Counted from the stretch's first letter, positions 26,110 through 36,043 are shown. The stretch is 64,000 nucleotides of DNA from OLB6 sp964620125 (GCA_964620125.1 CAZUGQ010000009.1:27604-91603); one strand, 5' to 3'. Program-made: numbers and translations. The notes: generated from the letters alone by a model not told the origin.

Positions 26110-26216
26110 GTGCAGAAAGCTCAGATAGTGAAACAAAACGGATGAGTGAGGATGCTGAACAACTGGTCGAACATAACACGAGGTATAGTAAATACATTCA
26201 GTGAGACTGCACTCGA

Positions 26217-26244
26217 TTTGCGCTACGTCTGCTCAGTATCTTTG
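26217..26244 (+). promoter_or_regulatory. Bacteroidetes-type promoter of lpdA
   Basis: TTTG at 26217-26220 and TATCTTTG at 26237-26244 match the -33 and -7 boxes, although the 16-base spacing is shorter than the usual 19-21. The lpdA start codon is 45 bases further on, giving a normal leader. Confidence 0.5.
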
Positions 26245-26288
26245 TGGCTGCATTTTTCAAAGCCCCTCCCCTAAACAACAGGTTAACA

Positions 26289-27710
26289 ATGAATCAGCAT
26301 ACGTTCGACGTGGTAGTCATCGGCTCTGGTCCAGGTGGATATGTTGCGGCAATTAGAGCCTCGCAGTTGGGCCAGAAGGTGGCCTGCGTAGAAGCCGATC
26401 GGCTTGGCGGTGTGTGTTTGAACTGGGGCTGTATCCCGTCGAAAAGTTTGCTTAAGAATGCCGAATACATGCAGTTCCTTCAGCATGCAGACGATTTTGG
26501 ATTCGGCCTCAAGCAAATTGATGTGGACTTTCCGAAAGTCATTTCGCGTTCGCGTGGAGTTGCAGATCGCATGAGTAACGGTGTGCAGTTTCTCTTCAAA
26601 AAGTATAAGGTTACTCACATAAAGGGATGGGGAGTTCTCAAAGCATCAGCAGGGGGCTCTGGTCACGTTGTGGAAGTCAAGGTCGAGAAAGGCACCGTTA
26701 CCGACAGCATCGCAGCTAAGAACGTGATTATTGCCACTGGTGCACGCCCGCGGCAGATACCGGGCATCGAGGTAGACAGAGAGTACGTGCTTACAAGCAC
26801 CGAGGCTATGCTGCAGCAGTCTGCCCCCAAGGATCTGATTGTGATGGGAGCAGGTGCAATCGGTGTAGAGTTTGCATACTTCTACAACAGCTTTGGTTCG
26901 AAGGTTACCATCATCGAGATGCAGGACAGGCTGTTGCCTGTTGAGGACGAAGAGATTAGCAAGGAACTCCGCCGATCGTTCGAGCGCGAACAGAAGATGA
27001 CCATCCTAACTGAAACCCGCGTTAAGAGCGCCAAGAAGAAGGGCAAGGGCGTGGAGGTGGTTGTAGTCAAGAAGGATGGCACGGAAGAAGTCCTCAAGGC
27101 AGAGAAGGCTCTGAATGCGATTGGAGTTCAGGGCAACATCGAAAACATGGGCCTTGAAGAAAGTGGCATCAAGCTAGAGCGAGGTTGGATAGTTGTTGAC
27201 AAGTATCTGCGTACCAACATTCCAGGTGTGTATGCAATAGGGGACATTGCCGGAGCCCCCTGGCTTGCTCACAAGGCATCTGCGGAAGGTATTGCCGCTG
27301 CCGAGGTTATTGCCGGTCATCACACAGACGGTGTTGATTACTCAAACATTCCCGGTTGTACCTATTGCCAGCCGCAGGTTGCAAGCATCGGCCTAACAGA
27401 AGCAAAGGCAAGAGAAGCTGGACATGAAGTTCGCGTAGGCAAGTTTCCGTTTACGGCTAATGGCAAAGCCCATGGCATCGGTAAGGCTCAGGGATTCGTT
27501 AAGCTGGTGTTCGACAAAAAGTACGGCGGCCTGTTAGGTGCTCACTTGATTGGGCCCGACGTTACCGAAATGATCGGCGAACTTGGAGTGGCACGGACAC
27601 TTGAGGCCACTGGTCCAGCGATTTTCAAGACGGTGCATGCTCACCCTACGCTGAGTGAAGCAATCATGGAAAGTGCTGCAATGGCGTGGGACGAAGCAGT
27701 GAACTTCTAA
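26289..27710 (+). CDS. lpdA: Dihydrolipoyl dehydrogenase
   Basis: E3 flavoenzyme that reoxidises dihydrolipoamide in 2-oxoacid dehydrogenase and glycine cleavage complexes. The 473 residues match the family. The FAD loop is VVVIGSGPGGYVAA, the redox disulfide is Cys43-Cys48 in GGVCLNWGCIPSK, the NAD loop is VMGAGAIGVEFA, and the C-terminal His-Glu pair is HAHPTLSEAIMES. The ATG at 26289 follows a probable promoter and gives the normal N-terminus; the frame extends 15 codons further upstream into the promoter. lipB follows after 7 bp, so lipoate attachment and use are linked. A fused E1 gene at 52 kb may supply one partner complex. Confidence 0.97.
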   Translation: MNQHTFDVVVIGSGPGGYVAAIRASQLGQKVACVEADRLGGVCLNWGCIPSKSLLKNAEYMQFLQHADDFGFGLKQIDVDFPKVISRSRGVADRMSNGVQFLFKKYKVTHIKGWGVLKASAGGSGHVVEVKVEKGTVTDSIAAKNVIIATGARPRQIPGIEVDREYVLTSTEAMLQQSAPKDLIVMGAGAIGVEFAYFYNSFGSKVTIIEMQDRLLPVEDEEISKELRRSFEREQKMTILTETRVKSAKKKGKGVEVVVVKKDGTEEVLKAEKALNAIGVQGNIENMGLEESGIKLERGWIVVDKYLRTNIPGVYAIGDIAGAPWLAHKASAEGIAAAEVIAGHHTDGVDYSNIPGCTYCQPQVASIGLTEAKAREAGHEVRVGKFPFTANGKAHGIGKAQGFVKLVFDKKYGGLLGAHLIGPDVTEMIGELGVARTLEATGPAIFKTVHAHPTLSEAIMESAAMAWDEAVNF

Positions 27711-27717
27711 GCTGGCC

Positions 27718-28365
27718 GTGGACACTGAACATTGGGGACTGATTGAGTTCCGTCAGGCCTGGGATAAGCAGCGCGCACTCGCCAAACGCGTAGAGGAGGG
27801 TGCACCCGACACACTTGTAACCTGCGAACATCCAAGCGTGATTACGCTAGGAAGAACAACAAAACAAGGCAGTGTGTTGGCTCCACTTATCGAACTGCAA
27901 GGGAAAGGTATACCGGTTGTTGAGATTGATCGTGGTGGCGAAGCAACAGTGCACAACCCCGGTCAGCTCGTAGCCTATCCGATCTTCGACCTTCAGCGAT
28001 CAAAACCAGATCTGCATTGGTTTCTTCGTTCAATCGAAGAAGCTGTTATCGCCACTCTTGGTGAGTTAGGTATATCCGCCTCCAGAGTTGCTGGCAGGAC
28101 TGGTGTGTGGATTGATGGTGACCGTAAAATTTGCGCGATTGGTATCCACTGTAGGCGGTGGATAACCACTCATGGATTAGCTCTGAATGTGGACAACGAC
28201 CTCGGCCTGTTTCAGACGATCGTACCCTGCGGTATTACAGACAAAGCAGTTACCAGCATTCAGCGAGAGCTTGGACAAGCTCCCCACATAGGTTGGGTTC
28301 GGGAGGTTCTTGTGAAGAATTTTCGGTTGATTTTCTTAAGTGAGCAAGCAAAGATCCCCGCGTAA
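27718..28365 (+). CDS. lipB: Octanoyl-[acyl-carrier-protein] protein N-octanoyltransferase
   Basis: Transfers octanoate from acyl carrier protein to lipoyl domains, the first step of lipoate synthesis. The 215 residues include the signature RGGEATVHNPGQ (72-83), catalytic Lys137 in DGDRKICAIGIH and catalytic Cys171 in IVPCGITDKAVTS. The start is a GTG 7 bp after lpdA. lipA, the next enzyme in the pathway, is not in the window. The downstream 160 bp before the tRNA hold a DnaA-box-like pair but no gene. Confidence 0.94.
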   Translation: MDTEHWGLIEFRQAWDKQRALAKRVEEGAPDTLVTCEHPSVITLGRTTKQGSVLAPLIELQGKGIPVVEIDRGGEATVHNPGQLVAYPIFDLQRSKPDLHWFLRSIEEAVIATLGELGISASRVAGRTGVWIDGDRKICAIGIHCRRWITTHGLALNVDNDLGLFQTIVPCGITDKAVTSIQRELGQAPHIGWVREVLVKNFRLIFLSEQAKIPA

Positions 28366-28403
28366 CTGGTTGGAAACACTAGATTTCGACTTCCGAGTCG
28401 ATA

Positions 28404-28424
28404 TGTGGATAACCTTGTGGATAT
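28404..28424 (+). other. Pair of DnaA-box-like sequences
   Basis: TGTGGATAA at 28404-28412 is an exact reverse complement of the consensus DnaA box TTATCCACA, and TGTGGATAT at 28416-28424 differs by one base. They lie in the same direction 12 bp apart in the lipB-tRNA gap. A small hairpin (TCGACT-tccg-AGTCGA) lies just upstream. No dnaA, dnaN or AT-rich unwinding region is nearby, so an origin is unlikely. Confidence 0.4.
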
Positions 28425-28474
28425 CTCTAGGTGCCGGGAAATCATGGCTTTACAGGGAGCAGGGAAAATCCGCG

Positions 28475-28505
28475 TTGACTCAGAGACATCGTGGGCGTAT
28501 GTTTG
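28475..28505 (+). promoter_or_regulatory. Promoter of the tRNA-Gly gene
   Basis: TTG at 28475-28477 and an exact TAnnTTTG box, TATGTTTG, at 28498-28505 are separated by 20 bases. The -7 box ends 19 bases before the mature tRNA, the right distance for a short tRNA leader. Confidence 0.7.
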
Positions 28506-28524
28506 CATTCAAGCAGTACCGACT

Positions 28525-28598
<74 letters not shown>

Positions 28599-28632
28599 GA
28601 CGACGCGAGTCGTCACTTCCTCTTTATGCTGC

Positions 28633-28676
28633 ATGCCTTGCCGTCTCATTCCCCCCTGATGGCGAGGCATTTTTTT
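28633..28676 (+). terminator. Intrinsic terminator of the tRNA-Gly gene
   Basis: A 13-bp stem, ATGCCTTGCCGTC with GATGGCGAGGCAT (two G-U pairs), encloses a 12-base loop and is followed by seven Ts. This is the clearest Rho-independent terminator in the window. Its position shows that the porU reading frame, which is open across it, must really start further downstream. Confidence 0.9.
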
Positions 28677-28775
28677 ATGCTGAATGGTGTTCTTATGCTT
28701 CGGGTAACTTTCGAAACCCAAGATTCACAATACATCTACCGATCGGCGTCTGTACCACGCGTGAATTCTGCGTCA

Positions 28776-31700
28776 ATGAGCATTAAACAAGCTTCACTAG
28801 CCCACATAGCCCTGGCTCTGGCACTTGTGGCGTCTGTTCTCGAAGTCAGAGGCAATGGTACGCCACCGTTGTATGGGCGTGGCGTGCATGTTGTGCGAGA
28901 AAGTGCCCATGCATGGTCATTTACCGTTAGACCAGAGACAGAGCTAGATACGTTCGATGTGGCAGGCAGGCAATACATCTCGGTTGGAATCCCAGAGGCT
29001 CGGATTCGACAGTCTGCAAGTGGTGGTACTGTTCAGCTTGTTGTAGAGTTTTCCCTGAACGTGAGCAGTCCCACAAGCTTCACGCTGGCAGGCTCAACGG
29101 TTCACGGTGTAGTTCATGGCTTGCCAATGCGGGCCATACGCACACCAAATGGCACTCCTATTCCCACCGAGGCCATACTGACCAACAAGATTCAAGTGCA
29201 ATACGGTGGAGTTGCCCGTGGGCAACATCAAGCAACGGTGCGTTGCGTTGTTGCCGAGAGTATAGATGGTAATACGTGGATCGCAACGGAGCTGCGTGGA
29301 GTTATTGAGTTGAGTCCAGCGGCCATTCTTGCAGAGCAGTCCTCAAGTCTCCATAGAAGTCAAACATCTCTCCGGAAGGGTACGGAGCAGACGCAGTCGT
29401 TTGTACCACTCGACCCTGTTGCTCAAATAACAGTGTCTGAAGAAGGCGTGTACCGCATCTCCGCGCAACAACTCCGTGATGCTGGCTTACCCACCGATGC
29501 CAACGCAGCCCGCACGATTAAGGTTCTTGGTTGGGGGGGGCAGGAACTGGACGAAAGAGTCGATCCAGCTACCAATGATGCCCCAAATGAACTGGACGTC
29601 ATCGTGAGAACCAACGCTGACGGATCGATAAACGAAGTGCTGTTCTATGCAGCGGGAAACACCGGATGGCAATGGACCTCGGAAGGTGCCAGGCACTACA
29701 TCCATCATTACGATACCAAGGCACGGTACCTTGTAACCACGGCAGGGGGCGATGGTAGGCGCAGTACGAAACGCACGACCCCAACCGGTCCAGTGGAGCA
29801 TAGGCCACTCACGGTATTCGGATATGCTTTCAACGAAGAAGAGCTGGTGAACCCCTACAATAGCGGATCGGGACGGAAGTGGTTCGGGCGAACTATCGAA
29901 AATGGCGGATCACTCGTTGTGACCTTTACGCTACCGGGCCTAGTTCGAAGCGGTGAGGTGTCGTACAACATGAATCTCGTCCACAAAAGCTCGTACACAG
30001 GTTCCTTCACGGTGTACGAAAACAACATTCCAGTGGCTCAAAGAGTGCTGCAACCTGTGCCTGAGTATATGGACATGTTCAGTGGTAGGGCGTATGGATC
30101 GGTACCTGCAGCACAGATCGCATCCGATGCGAGAAGTGTACTTCGCTTCGAGTACAAGTGTCCGCAGGAGGCCATTGCCACAGGGCTGCTCGATTGGGTT
30201 GAAGTGATTTACCCACGGGGTCTGGTGGCAGACTCACGGCGATTTGCATTTTTCTCCGACCCCAAGCTTCGAGGGGTTACTGAATATTCCGTCAATGGCT
30301 TCGAAGGTGGTGAAGTATTTGCATTCGATGTTACCGATCCCGCGCAACCAAAGCAGCTTGAAAATGTGGCTCCTTCGGGAGGAGTGGCTGCGATTCGTGA
30401 GTTGTTAGACAGTGGCAAGGTTCGGCGGTATTTCATCACGACGGAGGTTCGCGGTGTAAGCATAAGCCCCCTCCCCCCCCTAACACTACGATCACGTGCC
30501 GTAGCCGATCAGCTGGGGAACTACCTGGTTATTACGCACCCAGAGCTTAAAGAAAGCGCAGAAGAATATGCAGCATACCGTGGCACCGACCCAGATCTGC
30601 GGATCTCGGTGGTTACCTCCGAAGAGATCATGAGAGAGTTTGCATTTGGTGTGCAGGACCCAACTGCAATTCGTGATTTCCTTGCTTTCGCCTATTGGCA
30701 TGCTCCCACTAGACCAGCGTATGTGCTGTTATGGGGCGACGGGCATTTCGACTACAAGGGCATCTCAACAACGGCCCGCAACTACCTCATTCCATTTGAA
30801 AGTTTGGATCCCGATGACACATCGTATGGGCTGCAGACGCATACGACAGAAGACTTTTTCGTTCGGATCGATGGGAATGACCTCAGGCCGGACATTGCCA
30901 TCGGACGTCTGCCGATAACATCAAATGATGTTGGACGGAAAATGCTTGCAAAGATTCGGGATTATGAGCAAAGCGCATCACTTGACGATTGGCGCACCCG
31001 AATTACGATGGTGGCGGACGATGGGTACACTGCTCCGGGCGCGAGTGATAGAGCATTGCATCTGAAGCAAAGTGAGACGTTGTGGAGAGAGTACATACCG
31101 GAGAGTTTTCAGCCCAAGAAGATTTATTTGGTGGAGTACCCTACATCCAACATCGCCCGTGGAAAGAGGAAACCCTCTGTTACAGCAGAGATCGTGAGCA
31201 CCGTAAATACCACCGGCGCACTGATGCTCAACTGGATAGGTCATGGCAATCCCCGTGTTTGGGCGCACGAGTTCGTCTTTGAACGTGAGACTACTCCTCC
31301 ACGCATGACCAATCGTACGAAACCATTCTTCCTTTCTGCAGCAACGTGCGACTTTGCGCGGTTTGATCTAACTGACGTTCAAAGCGGTGCAGAGGAACTT
31401 GTCCTCCTTGAAGAGGGTGGGGCCATTGCGGCTTTTTCAGCTGCGAGAATCGTGTTTGCAGACCAAAACGCAGCTCTAAACCAAGCCTTCTATCGCATCC
31501 TGTTCACTCCCGATGTAAACGGCCGAACGATGAGAATTGGAGATGCAGTGCGACAGGTTAAGCAGGATTTCTATAACTACAACGACGAAAAATTCTTTCT
31601 GCTTGGAGACCCCACACTTCGTCTTCTGATTCCTGATCACGAGGTCGTATTCGAATCTATCAATGGTCAGCCACTGTCAGACAGTGCCATCGTTCAACTC

Positions 31701-32720
31701 AAGGCACTTTCCACAGTAACCGTTACCGGACGTATCGAGCGACCTCTTTCATCAACCGTTGATGCTTCATTCAATGGTGTGGCAACGATCTCGCTGCTTG
31801 ATGGGCAACGTGACGTGACCGTTGTGGATGATGACGTGTACCAAACCGTGAACTCATTCATTCTGCCAGGAGCTCTGCTTGCACGCGGATCATATCCGGT
31901 TGTAGACGGTCGGTTTACGGCCCAGTTCGTTGTGCCAAAGGACATTGCCTTTTCCGCTAGTGAGGCCCGACTATATGGTTACGCATACAACACTGAGGAT
32001 AGGCGTACAGCATGTGGAGTTACCAGCAACGTCGTGGTGGACGGGGTATCCGATGAACAACACAACGACGGCGATGGTCCGTCCATTGCCATCTACATGG
32101 ACTCCTACTTCTTCCAGCGCGGCGACGTAGTGAGAGCAAATCCCATACTCATCGTGGACCTGGAAGACGCTACCGGTATCAACGCTGCCGGAGTAGGGGT
32201 TGGCCACGACATCGAGGCAACATTCGATGATGGAGCTTTGGTAGAGGTCCTTACTGAGACGTTTTCTACATCGCTAAAGAACCCACGTGCAGGAACAGCA
32301 AGCAAGCAGATATTCGGTCTCGGCTCGGGCGAGCACACTGTACGAGTTCGAGCATGGGATGTGCTTAACAACATGCAGGAAGCATCAACGATGTTCAGAA
32401 TTGCTTCGTCTGACGATGGCGTGGTTGCACGCTGGGTGATGAATTTCCCAAACCCATTCAGCGAAGCCACGACCATACGTTTCCAGCACAATGCAAATCG
32501 ACCATTTACAGCGGACGTGCGGATTTACGACATGCAAGGGCGCATGGTAATGCAGTCACCGATGGATGTTCGGGACATGCAGACAGCCGAATTCGTTTGG
32601 AATGGGCGTGATGCAGAAAACAATCATCTGGGATCAGGCGTCTATGCCTGCCAGGTAATCATGGTAATGGATGATGGCACGTCAGCCAGCATCAACGGCA
32701 AACTTGCCCTCATTCGTTAA
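28776..32720 (+). CDS. porU: Type IX secretion system sortase PorU
   Basis: Cell-surface gingipain-like (C25) peptidase that removes the C-terminal sorting domain of T9SS cargo and attaches it to the envelope. With the ATG at 28776 it has 1314 residues and a signal peptide (HIALALALVASVLEVRG). The catalytic pair is His823 in LNWIGHGNPRVWAHE and Cys858 in SAATCDFARFD, 35 residues apart. The last 80 residues are a T9SS-like sorting domain (NFPNPFSEATTIRF, then GSGVYACQVI). The frame is open to 28491, but that part contains the tRNA and its terminator. Runs of eight Gs (29533) and eight Cs (30473) occur inside. porV follows after 30 bp. Confidence 0.93.
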   Translation: MSIKQASLAHIALALALVASVLEVRGNGTPPLYGRGVHVVRESAHAWSFTVRPETELDTFDVAGRQYISVGIPEARIRQSASGGTVQLVVEFSLNVSSPTSFTLAGSTVHGVVHGLPMRAIRTPNGTPIPTEAILTNKIQVQYGGVARGQHQATVRCVVAESIDGNTWIATELRGVIELSPAAILAEQSSSLHRSQTSLRKGTEQTQSFVPLDPVAQITVSEEGVYRISAQQLRDAGLPTDANAARTIKVLGWGGQELDERVDPATNDAPNELDVIVRTNADGSINEVLFYAAGNTGWQWTSEGARHYIHHYDTKARYLVTTAGGDGRRSTKRTTPTGPVEHRPLTVFGYAFNEEELVNPYNSGSGRKWFGRTIENGGSLVVTFTLPGLVRSGEVSYNMNLVHKSSYTGSFTVYENNIPVAQRVLQPVPEYMDMFSGRAYGSVPAAQIASDARSVLRFEYKCPQEAIATGLLDWVEVIYPRGLVADSRRFAFFSDPKLRGVTEYSVNGFEGGEVFAFDVTDPAQPKQLENVAPSGGVAAIRELLDSGKVRRYFITTEVRGVSISPLPPLTLRSRAVADQLGNYLVITHPELKESAEEYAAYRGTDPDLRISVVTSEEIMREFAFGVQDPTAIRDFLAFAYWHAPTRPAYVLLWGDGHFDYKGISTTARNYLIPFESLDPDDTSYGLQTHTTEDFFVRIDGNDLRPDIAIGRLPITSNDVGRKMLAKIRDYEQSASLDDWRTRITMVADDGYTAPGASDRALHLKQSETLWREYIPESFQPKKIYLVEYPTSNIARGKRKPSVTAEIVSTVNTTGALMLNWIGHGNPRVWAHEFVFERETTPPRMTNRTKPFFLSAATCDFARFDLTDVQSGAEELVLLEEGGAIAAFSAARIVFADQNAALNQAFYRILFTPDVNGRTMRIGDAVRQVKQDFYNYNDEKFFLLGDPTLRLLIPDHEVVFESINGQPLSDSAIVQLKALSTVTVTGRIERPLSSTVDASFNGVATISLLDGQRDVTVVDDDVYQTVNSFILPGALLARGSYPVVDGRFTAQFVVPKDIAFSASEARLYGYAYNTEDRRTACGVTSNVVVDGVSDEQHNDGDGPSIAIYMDSYFFQRGDVVRANPILIVDLEDATGINAAGVGVGHDIEATFDDGALVEVLTETFSTSLKNPRAGTASKQIFGLGSGEHTVRVRAWDVLNNMQEASTMFRIASSDDGVVARWVMNFPNPFSEATTIRFQHNANRPFTADVRIYDMQGRMVMQSPMDVRDMQTAEFVWNGRDAENNHLGSGVYACQVIMVMDDGTSASINGKLALIR

Positions 32721-32750
32721 TTTTACCGTTTCAGTGCCACGAGGAGTCTT

Positions 32751-33818
32751 ATGTCCATGATCCGCACGAGCATCCTGCTCGCAGCGATCGCATGTTCTGC
32801 CACAACTGCATTTGGTCAGGCTGGTGGCGCAGCGGTACCTTTTCTTTTGATTGCTCCAGATGCCCGTGGAAGTGCTATGGGTGAAGTGGGGACAGCCATT
32901 GCCGACGATATCAACGCCGTGTATTGGAATCCAGCTGGTCTTGGTTTCCAGTCAAACCAACGCCAGGTAGCTTTAAGCTTCTCTAAATGGCTTCCGCAAT
33001 TCAACGCCGATCTGTTTTACTCGTACGGCTCGTACGGGCAGTACGTTGAAGAATTGGATGGTACCATTGCCGGCACCTTCATTTTCATGAACCTTGGTGA
33101 GTTCACAAGGACGGCCGATAACGGGCAGGCATTGGGAACCTTCCGTAGTAATGAGTTTAGCATTGGTGTATCGTATGGTACGTTCATTGGAACCGACGTT
33201 ACCGCCGGCGTTCAAATCAAGTACATTCAAAGTAACCTGGCACCGGCCGGTGCTCAGCAGGCAAGTGCAGGCGTTGGTATCTCTGGTGCTTTCGACCTGG
33301 GCTTCCTCTGGAAGCCAACCGATCTAGATGTGCTTGGAGCACAACTAGGTAATGTTCTGTCATTGGGTGTGAATTTGCAGAACGTAGGTCCGAAGATGAC
33401 CTATCTGAACGAAAGCGATCCACTCCCCACATCATTGCGATGGGGCATTGGCTTGAAGCTTGTCGAAGATGAATTCAATGATCTGCTTGTGTCGGTTGAC
33501 ATGGCCAAGTTGCTTGTTCGCAGAGACTCATTGGGTTCTGATCCGATCCCACAGTCGTTCGTGACTGCTTGGGGGCAAGGCGGCATCGAAACAGGCATTG
33601 GTTTGGAATATGTGTACGATGAAGCTGTTTCGCTCCGCGGTGGGTACTTCACCGAGCCGAAAAGTGCCGGTGCTCGCCAATTCTATACGCTGGGTGCCGG
33701 TGTGAATTACGATGTTTTCAACCTCTACTTCAGCTACATCCTTACGGTAGAAGACAACCACCCGCTGGCAAACACACTGCGATTTTCGTTAGTGGTTGAC
33801 TGGGGTACCGAAGGCTAA
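32751..33818 (+). CDS. porV: Type IX secretion system outer-membrane protein PorV
   Basis: A 355-residue FadL-like outer-membrane barrel that takes cargo from the translocon to PorU. It has a signal peptide ending at AFGQ, then GGAAVPFLLIAPDARGSAMGEVGTA and DINAVYWNPAGLGF, which are hallmarks of the PorV/PorQ family. The C-terminus ends in a strand pattern typical of barrels (NTLRFSLVVDWG). The ATG at 32751 has GAGGAG 4 bases upstream; a second ATG two codons later is also possible. It is adjacent to porU, the usual partner. The stop overlaps the converging DedA gene by 4 bp. Confidence 0.93.
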   Translation: MSMIRTSILLAAIACSATTAFGQAGGAAVPFLLIAPDARGSAMGEVGTAIADDINAVYWNPAGLGFQSNQRQVALSFSKWLPQFNADLFYSYGSYGQYVEELDGTIAGTFIFMNLGEFTRTADNGQALGTFRSNEFSIGVSYGTFIGTDVTAGVQIKYIQSNLAPAGAQQASAGVGISGAFDLGFLWKPTDLDVLGAQLGNVLSLGVNLQNVGPKMTYLNESDPLPTSLRWGIGLKLVEDEFNDLLVSVDMAKLLVRRDSLGSDPIPQSFVTAWGQGGIETGIGLEYVYDEAVSLRGGYFTEPKSAGARQFYTLGAGVNYDVFNLYFSYILTVEDNHPLANTLRFSLVVDWGTEG

Positions 33819-34432
33819 TTGCTGGTAGGGGGCTTGGATGTACGAATTCTGCGTCGGAGCACCACAACAGTGACTAGCACGACGAGTATACCTGTTACCA
33901 CCCACCCATAGGTTGAGAGGATTCCCTCCACGGCCTTCCACTGGGCACCCAAGTACAACCCTGCAGCAAGAAGCAGAGCGTTCCATGCCAGTGCACTAAC
34001 CGTGCAGAGTGCCGTGGTACGAACAACTGGCATTCGGGCAATACCTGCTGCAAAAGAAATAACGGCTCGTGTGCCAGCTAGAAATCGGTTACCAATGATG
34101 ATCCAATAGTGATAGCGTGAGAACCAGCTATCCACCTTGTTGAGTAGATGGTCGGTGACAAATGGAAGCCAACCGCTCTCAAGTAAGGAACGTCCGTATC
34201 GTTTGCCCAACCAGTATGCAGTGTAAAAGCCTGTCACCGATCCAAGTGTTGCCGCTGCGAGAGCCGACACGAAGTCAATTACACCAATACCAACCAGCGT
34301 ACCGATGAAAACAAGGAACACGTCACTCGGCGAAGGTGGGAAGAGGTTCTCGATGTAGGCCACGGCAAATGTGAGAATCAACACTCCCCATGGTGGCAGT
34401 GCGTGCAGAAACGAAATGAGCGATTCAATCAC
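33815..34432 (-). CDS. DedA family membrane protein
   Basis: A 205-residue DedA/SNARE-associated family protein, thought to flip or scramble lipids such as undecaprenyl phosphate. Family features are YIENLFPPSPSDVFLVFIGTLVG, then TGFYTAYWLGKRYGRSLL and the motif GNRFLAGTRAVISFAAGIARM, with the conserved Arg residues. The minus-strand frame stays open for another 286 codons, but that part runs antisense to the P5C dehydrogenase gene. I therefore chose the GTG at 34432 (MIESLISFLHALPPWGV), which leaves 66 bp to the divergent gene. The start is the least certain part. Confidence 0.88.
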   Translation of the reverse strand: MIESLISFLHALPPWGVLILTFAVAYIENLFPPSPSDVFLVFIGTLVGIGVIDFVSALAAATLGSVTGFYTAYWLGKRYGRSLLESGWLPFVTDHLLNKVDSWFSRYHYWIIIGNRFLAGTRAVISFAAGIARMPVVRTTALCTVSALAWNALLLAAGLYLGAQWKAVEGILSTYGWVVTGILVVLVTVVVLRRRIRTSKPPTSN

Positions 34433-34498
34433 ACTGTAATTTGCACCGTGATTGCTGCGAAACCCAAGCCCCTTACCGAATATCCTTCCGGAGATTGA

Positions 34499-36043
34499 AT
34501 GAAAGAGTTCGTCAACGAAACGTACTTGGACTTTACCAAACCTTCCATTGCACGTAAGCAGCGTGAGGCTATCGAGGCCGTTCGAAAGAAGTTCGGCAAG
34601 GAATACCCCAACATCATTGGTGGTAAGAAGGTGCGGTCCGAGGCCAAGACCACAAGTCGAAACCCAGCCCGACCTGAAGAGGTGGTTGGCGTATTTCAGA
34701 AAAGCGGTCAGGCCGATGCTGAAAAGGCCATGAAGGCCGCCGCCAAGGCCTTTGAATCCTGGAAACATGTTCCCGCTAAGGAACGCGCAGGGTACCTGTT
34801 CAAGGCTGCCAACGTGGTTCGCAAGCGGCGCCTGGAAATCAATGCATGGATGATTTCGGAAGTTGGCAAGAACTATCTTGAGGCCGATGCCGATACGTGC
34901 GAAGCAATAGACTTCCTGGAGTTCTATGGACGAGAGATGCTTCGTTATGCATCGAAGCAGCCTATCGTTCAGCAGCCAGGTGAACACAATGAGTTGTTCT
35001 ACATCCCCTTGGGCGTAGGTATTGTGATCCCGCCTTGGAATTTTCCGTTTGCCATCCTTGTAGGAACCGCCTCTGCAGCCATCGTAACTGGTAACACGAT
35101 TGTGTTGAAACCCAGTAGCGACTCTCCGATGATGGGCTGGCTCTTTGCCGACATCATGCGGGAAGTTGGTTTGCCTGATGGCGTTCTGAATTTCCTGGTC
35201 GCAAGTGGAGCGGAGGCTGGCGATTACCTTGTAGCACATCCTAAAACTCGGTTCATCAGCTTTACAGGATCCATGGAGGTAGGGCTCCATATCAACCAGC
35301 TAGCAAACACACCACAGCCAGGGCAGATCTGGATAAAACGCGTGGTTGCAGAAATGGGCGGCAAGGATGCCATTGTTGTTGCCGATGATGCAGACGTCGA
35401 TGCCGCTGTTGCCGGTGTTACTGCCGCTGCTTTCGGTTTCCAGGGTCAGAAGTGCTCAGCATGCTCCCGAGCGATTGTAGATGCTTCCGTGTATGATGAA
35501 TTCGTAGCCAAGCTTACGGTTGCCGTGAATGCGTTGCAGATCGGAGACCCGATGGACAATGCGCAAGTAGGTCCCGTGGTAAGCAAGAAACAATTCGACA
35601 CGGTGCTCAAATACATCGAGATTGGAAAAACAGAGGGTAAGCTTGTTGCAGGTGGCGAAGCACTCACGGATGTTGCGGGATACTACATCAAGCCAACCGT
35701 GTTTGTAAACGTTAAGCCGAACGCACGACTGATGCAGGAGGAGATTTTTGGTCCGGTTCTGGCGGTATGTAAGGCCAAGAATTACGACGATGCTCTCGAC
35801 ATTGCAAACAACACCATCTACGGTCTAACTGGTGCCGTGTACAGCAAGGACAAGAAGAAACTCGAACGTGCTCGCACTGAGTTCCACTGCGGAAATCTCT
35901 ATTTGAATCGCAAGTGTACTGGTGCCATGGTTGGGGGACATCCATTCGGCGGATTCAACATGAGTGGAACCGACAGTAAGGCCGGAGGCCGCGATTACCT
36001 GTTGCTCTTCATGCAGGCCAAGAGCGTTGCAACGAAAAAATAG
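34499..36043 (+). CDS. 1-pyrroline-5-carboxylate dehydrogenase (RocA/PruA type)
   Basis: NAD-dependent aldehyde dehydrogenase that oxidises glutamate semialdehyde to glutamate, the second step of proline degradation. The 514 residues and the N-terminus (VRKKFGKEYPNIIGGKKV) match the stand-alone P5C dehydrogenase branch. Catalytic residues are Glu285 in VAEMGGKDAIVV and Cys319 in FGFQGQKCSACSRAIV; the substrate-channel motif PPWNFPFAILVG and NPARPEEVVG are also present. CCGGAG precedes the ATG. The divergent neighbour is the DedA gene. No proline dehydrogenase is in the window. Confidence 0.94.
   Translation: MKEFVNETYLDFTKPSIARKQREAIEAVRKKFGKEYPNIIGGKKVRSEAKTTSRNPARPEEVVGVFQKSGQADAEKAMKAAAKAFESWKHVPAKERAGYLFKAANVVRKRRLEINAWMISEVGKNYLEADADTCEAIDFLEFYGREMLRYASKQPIVQQPGEHNELFYIPLGVGIVIPPWNFPFAILVGTASAAIVTGNTIVLKPSSDSPMMGWLFADIMREVGLPDGVLNFLVASGAEAGDYLVAHPKTRFISFTGSMEVGLHINQLANTPQPGQIWIKRVVAEMGGKDAIVVADDADVDAAVAGVTAAAFGFQGQKCSACSRAIVDASVYDEFVAKLTVAVNALQIGDPMDNAQVGPVVSKKQFDTVLKYIEIGKTEGKLVAGGEALTDVAGYYIKPTVFVNVKPNARLMQEEIFGPVLAVCKAKNYDDALDIANNTIYGLTGAVYSKDKKKLERARTEFHCGNLYLNRKCTGAMVGGHPFGGFNMSGTDSKAGGRDYLLLFMQAKSVATKK

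Noticed and set aside
28404..28424. Replication origin
   Set aside because: Only two box-like sites, no AT-rich unwinding element, and no dnaA, dnaN or gidA neighbour.
34433..35290. Long upstream extension of the DedA reading frame on the minus strand
   Set aside because: It runs antisense through the P5C dehydrogenase gene and has no DedA similarity; the DedA domain begins at the GTG at 34432.
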